Of a DNA stretch of 64,000 bases, positions 30,061 through 43,292 are shown piece after piece. The notes below the pieces were generated by a model that saw only the letters and a list, made by a program, of their open reading frames with translations, made no database searches and was not told the origin of the DNA. Each line of letters starts with the position of its first letter. Position 1 is the stretch's first letter. A program made the translations under genes and the position numbers. The stretch is from Haemonchus contortus (taxonomy: Eukaryota > Nematoda > Chromadorea > Rhabditida > Trichostrongylidae): contig LS997567.1 in NCBI GenBank assembly GCA_000469685.2, positions 7,395,374-7,459,373 on the forward strand. The letters run 5' to 3'.

Positions 30061-33000
30061 CGATCACAAATGGCGACTAATTGTAAGATAAATGAGTTCA
30101 ATTACCCCAGAAATTTTCTGTTTAATTCAACTGAACGACCGTTATCAAACGGGTTATATTGGACTCTCGCTACATTAATTTTACTGGTAATTAAAAAAAC
30201 CTGCAAAATCGATGATACTCTAGAAAGATAGTTAGAAATAGTAAAAAATTGCAAGCGTAGATGGCAGGCACAAAAAACTTCAGAGAAGGCGAAGACGTCC
30301 GATAAAATGCCTTCATAAACGTAGAATAAAAAGTAAAAAGAATAAGTAAACACGTAAACAAGACGAGAAAAAGGGTTCTCATCAGAAACTGCTGTACGAA
30401 TGCAATACCATTGTGTCATACGAAAAAAAATTCAACTTGAACTGGGCTTATATGTGAATAGAGAGCAGGAAAATGGCGCAGGAAAGCAGGTGCATATGCT
30501 GTGAGGAAATATACTGGTAATTGCACAAGGTTGTCGAGTTGTAGACAAAACTTCCTCGAACGGGACTTGAGCTGGTACCTGTGCTAGTTTTAGTTTCTGT
30601 TTTGATTTATATATATTTTATTTTATTTATATTATTTTTTGGTTTTTTAAAGTTTAGCATGTACATATGCTTTTGCTTATTGCAATGAAATGACAGCGGT
30701 TAACAAAATATCAAGTCAAAATAAGTTATACAGGTAATGTTAATCTCTTCAGGCTTTTTGAACACATTTGTTTGAATGCCCCAACCCGAGTCAATCAGAG
30801 CTGAGCTCGGAATCACAAGGGACAACCAGGACGAAGTTAAGGTGTCTGTGGAATTCTCTGTGATTATTTAGCGCAGAAACTTTCCGAGCATAGTCCCTAA
30901 AAAAGTGGGGCGAAGGAAATAAAACCATAAAAATGTGTGGGACCCTGAGTGTCAGTCTATTTCATGTCATCAACCAGTTGTCATTAGCCAGTATCCCTGC
31001 GTTAAGATGAAGTTGGGATGAAAAACCTCCTGCCATAACAACCAGGCTCAGGGGTGGAATGAGCGGAAGGGGATGAAGGTGAGGAATAGGAAGGAAAGGG
31101 GTATGTTTGACATTTTTATAAGCAATGATTGTTCAGAATAGCTCATGGTCTCTGGTGAAACCGAGGTTAATAAGGCTCACTAGTATCATAGTCATTGGTT
31201 CCTTGGTTTAAATAACTACAAGTTTTTTTTCCGGAAAGTTCCCTGTCCGAAACCAGTTATTCACCAAAAATTCAAAATTTTCTGGCATGAAATAATTTTG
31301 AGTAATTCCAGCGAAAAATAGTAGTTCGAAAATAGTAATAAGTAGTGATTAGCGATTAATTACTTCGTCACATGTCATTTACGCGTATCACCGTTTTAAA
31401 ACAAAGAAAAAATATTAAAAATCGTTCAATTCTTGATCAAATTTTCAATTCAGAGGAAAAAATTTAATTTTTTTATTCATGTTTGATAAAATCGAGAAGG
31501 CAGTAAAAATAGTATTACAGTAGGCTGTTTTAGTAACAATATTGGCTACCAGTATTTCTAACTCAGTCTCTTTGGCTATGTCCCCATTCGAAATTCCTAT
31601 GGAACCTTAATCAGCCTCTGGTTTGTGTTTTCTGCAAAAAAAATCAAAACAAATCTTGGAAACCAGCGATACCTATACTATTTTTAATTTAGAAAATATG
31701 ACTACTACGAATTTATCTATCGGAATCCTGTGAGTCTTGGCTGTCTGCCAAAGAGAAGATTTTTTTATTTTCGAGGTGAACATCATTTTCAAGTGGAATA
31801 ACGCTGTGGATGAAATGAGATAACACAGTTAGATATAGAGAACGTAATACAACACAACAAAAACTGGTACTCAGGAAAAAACCTCTGAATAGCTGCTCCA
31901 TTATAACGGCAAATATGGATCGATCTGGCTTTCAACCTGACCTCCAAACTCAGGTATATACCGGTTTGGAGGTTTGGCCAAAGGATTTCACGAGTTTTGG
32001 GGCGCAACCTGGTTTGAACTACCCGGCGAAAAAATTCTCTATCAACGGCTACTACTTGTAAAGGACTTGACATAGTTGCAGGTCGCTCAAGTGTAATCTT
32101 CAAGGTCTCCTCTAAGAAACGATCAATAAAAGGCTATCGACAAATGAGAGAAAAAATCACCGATTTCAGTGTTTTTTTTAAAGAAATGTTCGCTATAGCG
32201 AATGCCATATACTGCTGTTTTACTAGTATACTATATTACTATTACATCCTAGCGTTTAGGGACATATGATACACCAACAGCTGTAACCAATCGATCGATC
32301 AATATATAGAAGTGGCAGGTGTGGGTGGTGGTGGTCTTCAAAGCAGAATAGAGGGAGACGTGGGGGGCTTTTGTTGAGAACGGTCAGAGGATCAGCTCAA
32401 CAGGTTCGGTCGGATGGTGGTGGTCGCGGATCGTTGTCGGCTAGCTAGCCGTTTTGTCGTCGTCAGATGGGTGAGGCACATCCACCTCAAACCTCAGCGA
32501 AAGTTATTGAAAATACTGGTCATGTTTGTTTACATATCGAACAACTACTTCAAACTCTAACCAGTTACCCACTTTAGTCTATTGTTCAGCCAGGATAGAC
32601 CGAATTTCGCCGTAGTAGAATTCCCCTACTTTCGATTTACTACTATGCATCAACCTAATTTCGACTGCCGCCGTCTCGGCCTTCTAATCCTTCTGGTTCA
32701 ACCAAGGCCTTTTTCATTCTAGTTGATTCTCCGCCAGAGGAATTCTCGTTTCACCATTTTGGCTCGTCCATCCTGCTTAATACCTTGTACTTTGTAATCC
32801 ATTTCATTTCTACAGCATTTAGTTTTTCCTATTTTCATGGAAATACTAGTTTACCGCTAATATATCATTTTGCTAGTATTATTACTATCTAGTTCACATT
32901 TTTATGACGCTATACGCTGTATTTCCACTGGATTCACCTCGTAGAACAAAAAATGGGCATCGGTTTTGGTTTGCGTACAGGCATCAGCATTGAGCCGAAA

Positions 33001-33150
33001 TCAGTTGAGAAGGTCCGAATGGCTCGGATACAAGGGACGGAAAGGGGCCCAGCGACTTTTACAGCTTCCGATCAACTTTTTCTTTCTCCCATCATACCAT
33101 TTCAATAATCTTCAAAAAAAGGGAACAATCGGCTTATAGACGCTTTTTGT
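30061..33150. other. No gene recognised
   Basis: A/T-rich, with short frames only. A GGTGGTGGTGG/GTCGTCGTC block near 32310-32470 resembles the trinucleotide-rich block at 4350-4520. An inverted pair CTCCAAACTCAGGTATA / TATACCGGTTTGGAG lies near 31952-31975. Confidence 0.4.
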
Positions 33151-33384
33151 GGTGCGCCACGCACTTGAATCCCATTCTGTCTCGTTGCGAAGTGCGAACA
33201 GGAAATCTCTCAGCACAAAAATTTTGCAGACCAGCGATATTCAAGTCAGTGTGTTTAATTTTCGAGTCCGAAGTGTACTATCGCGAATCAATAGGGTGGT
33301 AAGATCAGTTCTCTGCGAAAGATTCGATCTCTTGGACAGTAGAAGTGCGTTGCGCCTTTAGCCACTAAACCAAGTCTCAAAGTC
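33151..33384 (-). repeat. Diverged SINE copy
   Basis: Minus-strand head ACTTGGTTTAGTGGCTAAAG and AGAGATCGAATCTTTC look like A and B boxes; the tail GTGCGCCACGCACTTGAATC (plus strand) matches the family's 3' part. The middle is poorly conserved. Confidence 0.55.
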
Positions 33385-34835
33385 GTGGTTACGGTATGAT
33401 ATCGCTAGAAGCTTCATGTATAGTAGCTTTGAGCAGAGCGACAACGAAATTTGAAAAAAAACTTTTTTATCATATCCCGCTACCTTTAGAGCTGTTTATT
33501 TTCAAAAATAAGCTGCTCATTGAAGGGACCATTACTATCGAATACGGCCTCTCTTTTTGCCCTTCGGCCCTGCAAACAAAGATGAGACTGAAGCTGGCGG
33601 CTCAAATGCTCGGAATATTTTTGAAAAAACTGCAATTTCTTTTTATTGTAGGCAAGTTTTTGGCCCTGAGGGCTTTGGCGTGGTCTGGAATGAATCATAC
33701 GGAAAAAAGTAATATTAATAGCTTGACTCGATGGCATTAAATAACCTAGATGATGTAATTAATTAACATGTTCGCTTCAGGATGTGCCAGGCACAGAAAT
33801 AGTCTTGAATGTCTGTGTAATTAACTTTTTAAAGTACTAAATTTTCTTTTTTTTCTCAGAAAGCCATAAATTCTCACCAAGGCGCTATTCTATTTCAATA
33901 GCGTGTTTATTGCAATACGTCCGGGTGATTTGTTGCTGCGGATATAGCGCTGTGGGCGGGGGCGCCGCTACAAGCCAAACTGCTAAGCTGGATCGGAAAC
34001 TGCATGCACTGGAGCCCTCTCCCTATCATAATAAACTGAGAGGGTAGCCATTCCTGCCAAGAGGGTTAACTCATTGTTGTAAGTAGCCATTTCAAACAAT
34101 GGCAACAGGCCAGGAGCGCATTCAAATGTTTCTGTGAAACGCGGTGCGGGTCCGAGACATGGCGCAGCCTGAAGGCATAAAATCGGCGCTGGCTACATAT
34201 GCATCGTCCAAAGCAGTATCATAATACTAATATTAAGTAATGTAGCGTTATTTTTGGATACCACCAACGTTACTACAAGTTGTACTGCAAAAACATCTTC
34301 AATTTCATTTCAGCTCTCTTCTATTGCCGTTTTTCCAGATGTAGCTCAAACTCTGATCCCTAAGGGACCAATATCTCACGCTCATAACAACAAAGTCATT
34401 ATTTTTAATGATTTTATTCGTTTCCATACAAATGTGCTATAAATCACAAATATTCGAGGCGTGATAGTTGAAGGCAGGTCCGGTGAATGCTCGTAGATCG
34501 TGCAGGGAATTGTGACAACATTTAAATAGGGCAAATTTTTATAACACAATTCATTCTATTACAAAACAGTGTAATTCTTAGTTGTATTCTTTTGTGATAG
34601 ATGATAATATCCGTTTATAATGTGTTGTGTTTAACCGCGGAAGAAGCAGTACCACAGAGCATGGATGATGGCTGGTAAATAGAAGAAGAAACACAGAATA
34701 ATATTCACAGCAACGTGAATATTGCAGTCGGAACTGTGGATGAAGATCGCCAACGGCTAAACAATAATATTATTATTAAGTTTAATTAAAAAATACATCA
34801 ATTGACCGTTCATATGAAGCCTAGCACAAGAGACT
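33385..34835. other. Mostly unassigned; one GC-richer block
   Basis: 33890-34200 is richer in G and C than its surroundings (GTGGGCGGGGGCGCCGCTAC; GAAACGCGGTGCGGGTCCGA) and looks like part of a repeat, but no second copy is in the window. A plus frame after TTTCATTTCAG (34317-34442) reads LSSIAVFPDVAQTLIPKGPI, a weak exon candidate. Confidence 0.35.
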
Positions 34836-35252
34836 CTTAAAGGCACGATCCACGATTATAACGATATCTGAGGTTAGCTCTATGATGACCTTTGGCCCAA
34901 AGATAGACGTGGGACATTGTTAGGTCAAAGAATGACCTCGGCAGGGCCTTATGGAGGATCCAGAACGGGCTTGACCGACGTAAACACCCAAAAGTGGCCG
35001 TGTTATGATGGCTTCCTTGAGGCTGCACCAACCACAAAGAAGCGTTAGGACGCCGACGAATAGCACGCCTATGTGAGAGGCACCCAGATGGTTGCAGGCA
35101 CATGATTTCGTACAAACTTTCTGACTTTTTTTGAGCCATATATTTTTTGAAATCAGCCGATTTCTGCGCATTATTCGACCTGCGCTGTTCTGCACCACAA
35201 CTTCCATTATTTTACTAGATACCTCAGAACTATCGTGGACCGTGCCTTTAAA
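34836..35252 (+). mobile_element. Family A MITE, full copy (about 417 bp)
   Basis: Terminal inverted repeats TTAAAGGCACGATCCACGAT and ATCGTGGACCGTGCCTTTAA. The interior has no recognisable protein. Two other copies, at 1395-1776 (same strand) and 20157-20280 (opposite strand), share the block AAAGTGGCCGTGTTATGA. Confidence 0.82.
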
Positions 35253-36050
35253 TTGTGGAATATCCCTAAGAAAGCACCCTTAGGAAATCGGGGTAGTGAC
35301 GATTGCATGCGGTACGGGCCTGATATGAACCACATTCCCTCCTGTTCAGAATACAAGTCGAATTCCTGGTAATACTGCGATCGTCACTGATTCTGCCTTG
35401 AAAACCCGTCAGACCACTTTAAAAATCACGAGCCATTAAGGGATTCTTGGTAGCGTAGAAAAAAGGTCTGGTCTGTTTTCAACGGCGTTATTTTTTTCCA
35501 AGACAGGTGTCAAGTTACAGTAGTAGGCGCGCTACCAGCAGAAAATTACTCTGTAGAGAACAACCTTCACTTGGAAATCAAGACAGCACCCCTGATAAGG
35601 TCGCTTCCAGAGAAAAAAAAACAGATGTTTTGTAGGAAAGAGGCTGAAAATGGCTAAAATCACCCCATTTCCCTATTCTTAAGTTTTCACTGCTCTGGAG
35701 TAAGCCCAAAAGGTATCTGGGATGGGACAAAATAGGTTAGGGTGGGGCACGAGAAAATCACACCTTGGAATGCACAAAGGTCAGCTCGAAATCGTTCAAA
35801 TAAAGGCTTTACTTCTCAAAATCCCGTATGTAAGCCATTTAATCCTTTTCCCCGAAAACCCCTATATGATCAGTACCTTTTTAGTACTTTGTAGGCCGCT
35901 CATACGGCAATTCAAACAAGTCCAAGCTGGATGGCGAATGCGCAATTTTTATGGTTTGGAAACTAGTCCGGATCGTTAACTTGATCCATGGCCGGGCAAT
36001 GGTCCGGAAATTTCATTTCTCTGACAAAAAAAACGAGAAAGTGAACTTAC

Positions 36051-36132
36051 AGGCAAGAAAATGCAGAGAATTAATTCGATGATTTGCTGCATTTCGACGG
36101 CCATTTTGATTTGCGGTAGAGAATTTGTAGTA
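36051..36132 (-). CDS. First exon of a probable UPF0057/PMP3-type membrane proteolipid
   Basis: A T-rich acceptor (TTCTGTTGCAG) ends at 36133, followed by 28 nt of leader and an ATG at 36104. The 18 codons read MAVEMQQIIELILCIFLP and end in phase 0 at a consensus donor, CCT|GTAAGT, at 36050. Hydrophobic I/L/C/F residues followed by FLP are typical of the N terminus of UPF0057/PMP3 proteins (about 50-60 residues, two membrane helices), where FLPP is followed by an A/G-V pair. That family link is inference from 18 residues. The second exon, expected to start with a Pro codon, was looked for on the minus strand down to about 23000 and not found. It may lie in a long intron-separated position or outside the window. 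The acceptor just upstream of the ATG suggests spliced-leader trans-splicing. Confidence 0.55.
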
Positions 36133-37977
36133 CTGCAACAGAACTTTCTTTTTACTTAAGATATTGTAAATTTGCAAAATTATGGCGACACGACCCGATC
36201 ACGAATGTTCATACGGAAACATCAATAATCACGGAAACGTAAACAAAGAGTAAACAAGGCGGGAAATTCATCAACAAAGGAATAAACTGACCAGTTTGTG
36301 ACAAAGAAAGGTCACCCCAGTGCGCTCAGACAAAAGGAAAGAGAAAAACTTTTCAGGAAACAGAGACTTTCTAAAGAAATCCAACTGACAAATTCAGTAA
36401 ATTTTTTAGTTGGACTTTCCTAGCTCCGGTTTCACGATTTTAAAATTCAATTCCAATTCGTTACTACGAATTAAAAACTTTCCTCAACTTTCATCCCATC
36501 ACCTGAAAATCCAAAGGAGAAGGTCAGCCCGTGAAGTTTTACCTTTGGAAGCACCTATCGCTAGCGATTCAATGTTCTGAACTGATTTTCGCAACCAGTT
36601 TTTCCTACCAGTTATTACGCAATATCAGATTGTTTTCGATGTTTACAAATATAATTCAAAACGATAATCTTCTAAGGAGAACTGTCCTTGATTCTTCCCG
36701 ACAAAGTTGTTGCCAGGAGGCTCTATAAATGGCAGCATTCGATGGGCTTTAGGGAAAGAAAACACCCGAGAGATTTGCATTTATCACAAAACACATGCTG
36801 GAATGCTGACAATGATGTAAAATGCAATAGCCGGAGGAGGAGCAAGAAGGACTTGCTCACTTTGAGCTCCCTCCGTTACGAAACATTACACTGGGTGGAG
36901 CGTGTAAATTCAAAAACAACTGCCCGAATTAATCCCTCCCCCCCTCCCAATTTTCCCTTTTCCCCATTCCCTCCCGACTCCTATATTGAGCCATATGGGC
37001 GATACGGAAATGTAAAGGGATGAACCGCTGTAAAATCGGTACTAAAATCGGTAAATCTGTACATAGGAAAGCAATAAACAGCATCAAAGGTGGAGTGATG
37101 ATGCGCCACGCATTTGCCTTCTCTCCAGGATCGTTGATGCGAATGATCGAGCCAGGAGAAGGGTAAAAGCGTCGTTTTGCAAGTTGACTAGAGGAGCGGT
37201 TGAAATGAGAGTAGAGCCATTTGAGCAGGAATTACTGAATCGAAGAAAGCTGGACGAGAAGGAGGTGGAATTTCAAATTGCGTGACTATCATGGAAGAAA
37301 CGCTATGAACTGACAAATGTCATGTATCGCTACGCTGGTTGATGTAATGGGAGAAAACTCGTCAGAAAAAAACGGAACACTGAAGGCAAACAAGTATGAA
37401 AACAGTCTGGACGACTTTACTGGATCAGATCTCCTTACAACTTTTTGAAACCCCAAAAAAACTAAATAAAACCAGGGCCAAGGTGATTTTCAAACAAAGT
37501 ACATTCTATGAAGTCAGACTTCTTGGAGTAGCAAAACAAGCTCCGCCCTAGGAAAAAAAACGTCGAAAAAACGACGTTGCTGTTCGGAAATCGCCACAAA
37601 TGCACCAAAGAAACGCAGATCAAAAAGGTATTCAATCTGCTCTGTGCAAACGACTGATGCGCTGTGATGGGTCTGTGCTGAGCTACTGGAATGGGTTTTG
37701 AATAACTGTACCGAAGTAGTAAACAGAAACAGTTAGTCTGTCAGCTGATGTCCGAATAGCTGTCCAATTTCGAAATCACGACATTGATTTCAGACCCGTG
37801 GATCGAAAAACAATCTCGTAATTTCCATGATCAAAACATCACCCTCCCGATGATCAAATTGAAGTTTTGACCACAATATGTATTTTTAATAATGTTGTAA
37901 AGTCTATCGATTTCCTCAAAATAGATCTATTTTCTGTTTACTAGTGTCACCAATTGACATTTGTACGTCTCAAAAAT
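36133..37977. other. Upstream of the UPF0057-like exon; nothing certain
   Basis: A/T-rich sequence, a pyrimidine tract near 36940-36980 (CCCTCCCCCCCTCCC) and SINE-tail-like GATGCGCCACGCATTTGCC near 37101. No gene is supported. Confidence 0.4.
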
Positions 37978-38195
37978 GGGCGGAGGTTGTTTAGTGACAA
38001 GTGGCGCAATTCACACACGCATGGTCACGAGTTCAAATCTCGGTCGATATCCGCCCTGGCCAACCAAGTCTTCCATTCCTCCGAGGTCGGTTAATTGGTA
38101 CCAGACTCGCATTCAACCGCCTCTACGATTCTGAATGGGAATCGAATGCATGGCGCATACCTCATAAGGGACTGATCAAAACTTTTTCCTCTTAG
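37978..38195 (+). repeat. tRNA-derived SINE copy, plus strand
   Basis: GGAGGTTGTTTAGTGACAAG (A box-like) and CACGAGTTCAAATCTCGGTC (B box), then CCAACCAAGTCTTCCATTCC and TACGATTCTGAATGGGAATC. A central deletion shortens it. The element is followed by an A/T-rich tract. Confidence 0.8.
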
Positions 38196-38204
38196 ATTTT
38201 ATAT

Positions 38205-38345
38205 CATCATGTATTACATTATAATAAGGGACGTAATAGCGTTGTACTATATTATAATGTATTACATTGTAACACATTATAATGCTTTTATTATGCTATA
38301 TCACTATATATATATATATTTATTTATCTAGTTAGTATAACTAGT
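38205..38345 (+). repeat. A/T-rich tract with TA microsatellite
   Basis: ATTATAATGTATTACATTGT-type repeats, then CTATATATATATATATTTAT. It follows the SINE ending at 38195 and may be its tail expansion. Confidence 0.75.
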
Positions 38346-40878
38346 TAATGAGTAAGGTCTTCAACTGGTGTCGCTTTGACAAAGTTCACCATCCATTTTG
38401 GTTGTGATGACAAGCAGAACGATATAAGTTTATTAATTATTTTCACTTTTTATGATATTTATTATTTTTTATCAATAAAATTTACCTGGTCGCGCCATAG
38501 CTTCGAACCATGGCCTATGCTCAAATAGGGAAGAGCTTTCATTCTGAGGGCAAACATTCAGGAGCTAGGTGATTCTAAAGATCTCGAAGTCGAGATCCTT
38601 TGTGTTGCGATAGGTTTTTCAGAGGAATACGTCACTTAACAGAAGGTTGGGCCCACTAGGAATGTGTTATTTTCGCCACATCTATGAGTCACTACCAGCA
38701 CTAGAGATTACCAGGTTCATGCCCTCTAATTTATGAGTTTTGCGGCCGAAAAACTTTTTGCAGAATAATCCATCATAGCTTTCGATAAATTATGATCATT
38801 CGTTATCATACTTGACCTTATGCTCGTGAAACATGAGGAAACTTTACGTTTCGGATAGTAGGCTCATGCCAAAGAGTGTTGCAAGTGGTATTTGGACGGA
38901 AGGGCCGAACAGGAAGTACTACTACGAAGTATAATAATATAGGCCAGGACCTACTAACTGTAGAATATCGTAGTACTATCTGAGGTGCTAAAACGAAATG
39001 AATATCAACACTACAAGCGTAAAAAATTGGGCGATAAGCAATTCGGAATGCGCCGCGCATTGGTCCCTTGACTAGTATCGTTGACTCGTTGACGTGAACG
39101 ATTGAGCAAGGAGCTAAGCAAAATGGTTGTTTTTCAACGTAACTATGGGTTCAGACGAACTTTACTGCCAGCTATAAAATGTATGAACTTTAGAGTAAAG
39201 TGAAGTAGAATTCGTTGCTTCGTTGTGATATTCCACTCTTTTAACAAGGACTTCCATTACTGAAAGCCCCTGCAGTGGCTACAGAATCTTTTGAGTATTG
39301 GACATGAAAATCGTTCGTGCTATGTGCTTTGGATGGAAATACTGAGAAAAACTTGTGATTTTACCTCCACACAACAAAAAGTAAACATTGGTTTTGAGAC
39401 GGCGAAACGTCGATGGGCATTCAACAAGTGGGGCCTTCATTACACAGAGGCATTGAAGGGAGAAAGTGGGTTTATATGAAGGCTTAAAAGCACCGCCATG
39501 AGTCTTCGGCCCTGACTATGTCGGAAATGAAACTAACCATCAATGATGTATAGAACAGGGCGTGCCGGCAATGTTTCGGAACAAGAAATCTGTTGTCTAT
39601 GACTGGCTGACGTCTCATCACCGTTGTCACAATGCCACCGCCGTCCGACTCAGACCAGCCACCATTTATTTTCGCCAACACTACGTGTCGAAGCACAGAG
39701 AGACTCTACATAACATACCCTGTGACTCCCGCAAAACATATGGTGGCCTTCATCGTGTCGGGTCGGCACCACGGTTGAGGTTTGATCAGCCAATGCACCC
39801 TTCCACTCTCTCTACAACCGCTTCTCGGACTACGAGCATTACAACAGATATGAAAGTGACATCAGGCCAATGAAGGCGCTTCAAGCCAATGACTTAATTT
39901 TGTGAACTCTACGAATCAACCAGAAAACAAAAACTGAAAGTTACTATAAATTTATTGGTCAAAAGAGGAGGTGGGGATTAGCACTCTGGAGCCACTGCCA
40001 CAGGAATGGTCTGGAGATCAAATCCAGAATCGATACTCGCCCAGACGGAAAAATTTTTTTCCTAACTAATGGATAAGTTTTGTCAGGAATATGAATTAGA
40101 TTTTGAGAGGATGCATTTGGTCATGAATTTCTAGGGGGATAGCAAACAGTCATATTGTAATCAGGAGAGCTATTTCAGCATGTGTAGGTGGGCCTGGGAT
40201 CTATATGGGGGAGTAGGAAACCTTTCGAATACCAGTCATGGTGTAGGCATTTACTGGTTGTAAAGCGATTGCTCCATACAACTGGTTTACGGTTTCGACG
40301 GCAAGTTTCGAAACGGGAAAGATGTGCCGAGAAGAGCCATGCCATCTTTCCAGCGGAACTTCTATTTTCCATTGAAATCGCCAGAAAATAAACTTTTTTG
40401 GCTTTATGTTGCCAGCCCCCTAGCAGCTTCCATTATTTTAAGCTTTATGTATGTAAATCTACTTCTTCTCATCCCTGGTTCAATGCGCCTTAAGCATCCC
40501 ACGCGTTTTTTTCTCGCGTTTCCTTTCTCGCCCATGAGCTTATTCAGAGAGCTTTGCGCTTGCGACATACCGGAAATGCCATGACACAAAGGAAAAGACA
40601 TTTTTCGACTCGGTGTTTGAGCCTTTGAGGGCAGTTTAAGTTTCATGCATACTTTATAGGGACTAAACTATGCAGAAATAGGTTCGAAAAGGAAAAATTG
40701 CTTTGGTCACTAATGTATTGACTCGTCCTCTGAATGAACGTCTACTAGTTTACAGTGATGGAAGGATAACAAAAGAGGGAGTAACAGGGAGACCATGAGA
40801 AGGGTCTGAAGGAAAAATAGCTTATAAGCGTTTCGTTCAATCCGACAACGCCCACCCTGAAGACTGCCTCCATCCACT
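38346..40878. other. No supported gene
   Basis: Open frames on both strands at 39484-39873 shadow each other. A SINE-tail-like GAATGCGCCGCGCATTGGTC lies at 39045, and GAGACGGCGAAACGTCGATG near 39397 forms a small hairpin. Confidence 0.4.
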
Positions 40879-41145
40879 TTTTCCAGACAAGTCGTGGGAT
40901 CTTCTAATGACAGGTGGATCAAGGGGATGACCGAATGGACCATTGAGCGTCAAATGAACCCCAGAGGTACAGCGCCAGCCCGATGGTCAGACTTCAAAAT
41001 GAAACTTCTGAACGGGAGGACTGGCTTGTCCCGTTTTCTTCTGGCTAGGAGAACCCTCTGGACTACGTTGGCTTGCAAGAAGGACAAATGGAGACGTTGC
41101 TGGCGCTCGCTCCAGCAAACCGGCGATCAACGGGGCGACAGGTGA
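40879..41145 (+). pseudogene. RTE-type LINE fragment (C-terminal end of ORF)
   Basis: Plus-strand frame ending at a TGA reads SSNDRWIKGMTEWTIERQ, then APARWSDFKMKLLN, then ARRTLWTTLACKKDKWRRCW and DQRGDR. The order RW..RWSDF..W..LA..KDKW..W and the DQR.DR tail is the C terminus of RTE-clade endonuclease-reverse transcriptases common in strongylid nematodes. The rest of the LINE is absent. This is a dead 5'-truncated copy. Confidence 0.6.
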
Positions 41146-43292
41146 AACAGGTGATCCCTTTTTTCGGTAGCGAAACTGGCTGGAAAGGGAAGAGCATCAG
41201 TCCTCCACCGTAGTAGATCTCAGACCTAGTGGCACGGTTTATAACGAAGAGATAGCAGCTCAACGAAAGAGCCCTACCGAATACTTTTGACCGTGCACAA
41301 ACTCTAGCCCTAACATAAATTCGAGCATAAAAGAAAAACTGAAAAGAGGAGAAAACCAAGTGTTTCCCTCGAGGAACTACCACATCTCTGAGTCCTGAAT
41401 CTTATATAGGAACTTTCCCAAAATCACACGAAACGGACGGCCATTTCTGAACAATGTGGAGATTTCATTTGATTGCTAATGTCAGCCTATGACAGAGGTA
41501 AATCATGTGACAAATGAAAAACTCTAAACCGATCATGTTCGTGACTCATTCACCTGCCTACTGTGCTATTGTTATTAGTAGAGTCAATGAATAGAATTTG
41601 TTTTTCTCTTTGCTGGCACCCAAGTTCGTCAACTTGGAATGACTCAGAAGAAAACAATTACTGTTCTTCGGCACCAACTTTTCGCAATAACAAGGAAATA
41701 AAAGGACTGAATGCTGAAAACTGGTTGTACTGAAGTGATTTTATAGGGAATTTTGAGCTTAATGAACCTCAAAGAGAACTCTGAGCCCGAGCTAAAGGAG
41801 GACCAAGCCTTGGGCAATCTGTGGAGATGAAGGTTCTGATATTCAAGTTATTGTCACGGAAAATGACTTTTCAGTATGATTTTTTATAAACTTCATAAAA
41901 ATGCTTAGTCTTGCCCTTTCTAAAACTGTAAACTGGACAACTTCCTCTTCACAGAGGAGGGGGGGGGGGGGGAGAGAGGGGGAGGAAGAGCGAGAGAGAT
42001 AGAGAGAGAGGGAGAATGGGAAGGTATATATGATAGCCTGTACATGATATTTTTAGTCATAAGAACAGATAAGAACAGTCAGGATAAAAATTTCCAATTT
42101 CCAAAAAAAAAAAAACTAAGCAACCAATTTAGACCCTTTTCTGAGAACGACTACTTTCTATAAAGGCGACCGTAACATATGGGTGACCCTGCACCAGGTG
42201 AATGACGTGAAAAGGCAGACAGGAAAAAGTGAGTGATACGCAAATCACTATCATGTTTACGTGCTCATTCTCTTCGTCGATTTCACGTTTTGTCGGCGGC
42301 GTCATCGCGCTGCTGTTGACTAGAAATCAATGAAAACTGACTATTTGAAAAACACGGTCGGAACAGGTTATTTTGGATAACAAACAAGTGATACCTTATG
42401 AAAATAATCATCTATTTTAGACTGTGGTTTTTCATCAGTTACTATTCTCGAATACTCAACCATTCTCAAGTTTTTAGAGCAGTTTCCTATATTTGAACGG
42501 TATCCTTATAAGTATTACACATGAAAATAGTATTTACAGCTCATTTAGAACTCAGTAATACAACAGTTATGCCAAGCTTCATAGAAAGCCGTACGATGGC
42601 ATGATATTAAAGGCAGAATCACACCTCTTCTACCTCCTGACCACCCGAGAACTAGGCTAACGAAGGCTTCCCAGTCCTACGTGATCGGATCTCTAGTAAA
42701 TGATTTGCTCTGGATGAAACACCGAAATGGCAATCAATTCATTGATTTGCCGTTGATTAGTAAAGGGAGGCTGACAGCTGCTTTCGTTGATTCTCGGAAG
42801 AAGGCAGATGCATGGCGCGACCAGGGCAATTGATCAATGTCAACTCTTCTACCCTCTTTTCTTCAGGAAGTCAAATGCGAAGTAAGGTGATTCCAATGCC
42901 ACTTACGAATGGGTGCACGAAAACCGCGCGGAAAGGTCGCCTCCGAATGGTCGATTACGCATGTTGAGCAATCACAGCCGTGTACGGCACACCCCACTTT
43001 CTGCTTACTAATCGCAAGTCCAAATTCCCTTGACGATATTTCCACTTTTTAATCTTTCCAATTTCTTGAAAATTCAAAGCGATTGGCCCACCTTGTCGAA
43101 TGAGTGGTCAGGTTGAAGTTAAACGAAACACAGTGAAAAGCAATGTTTAAATGGCTCAAGATTTGAATTATTTGCCCATATGGGAGAGTGGGAACGCCTT
43201 TTATTAGTGCTGTTAAATAGGAGCAAAGGACATGGGAGGAAAGCAAATACGATTATGTGGGTAGAAATTCGTTGCGCACAAAATGGAAGCGT
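41146..43292. other. No supported gene
   Basis: After the RTE fragment there is A/T-rich DNA, the poly-G/GA tract at 41956 and short frames only. A SINE-tail-like ATGCATGGCGCGACCAGG is at 42809. Confidence 0.4.
41956..42015 (+). repeat. Poly-G and GA-rich tract
   Basis: A run of 16 G followed by AGAG/GGAG repeats to GAGAGAGAGGGAGAATGGGA. Confidence 0.9.
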
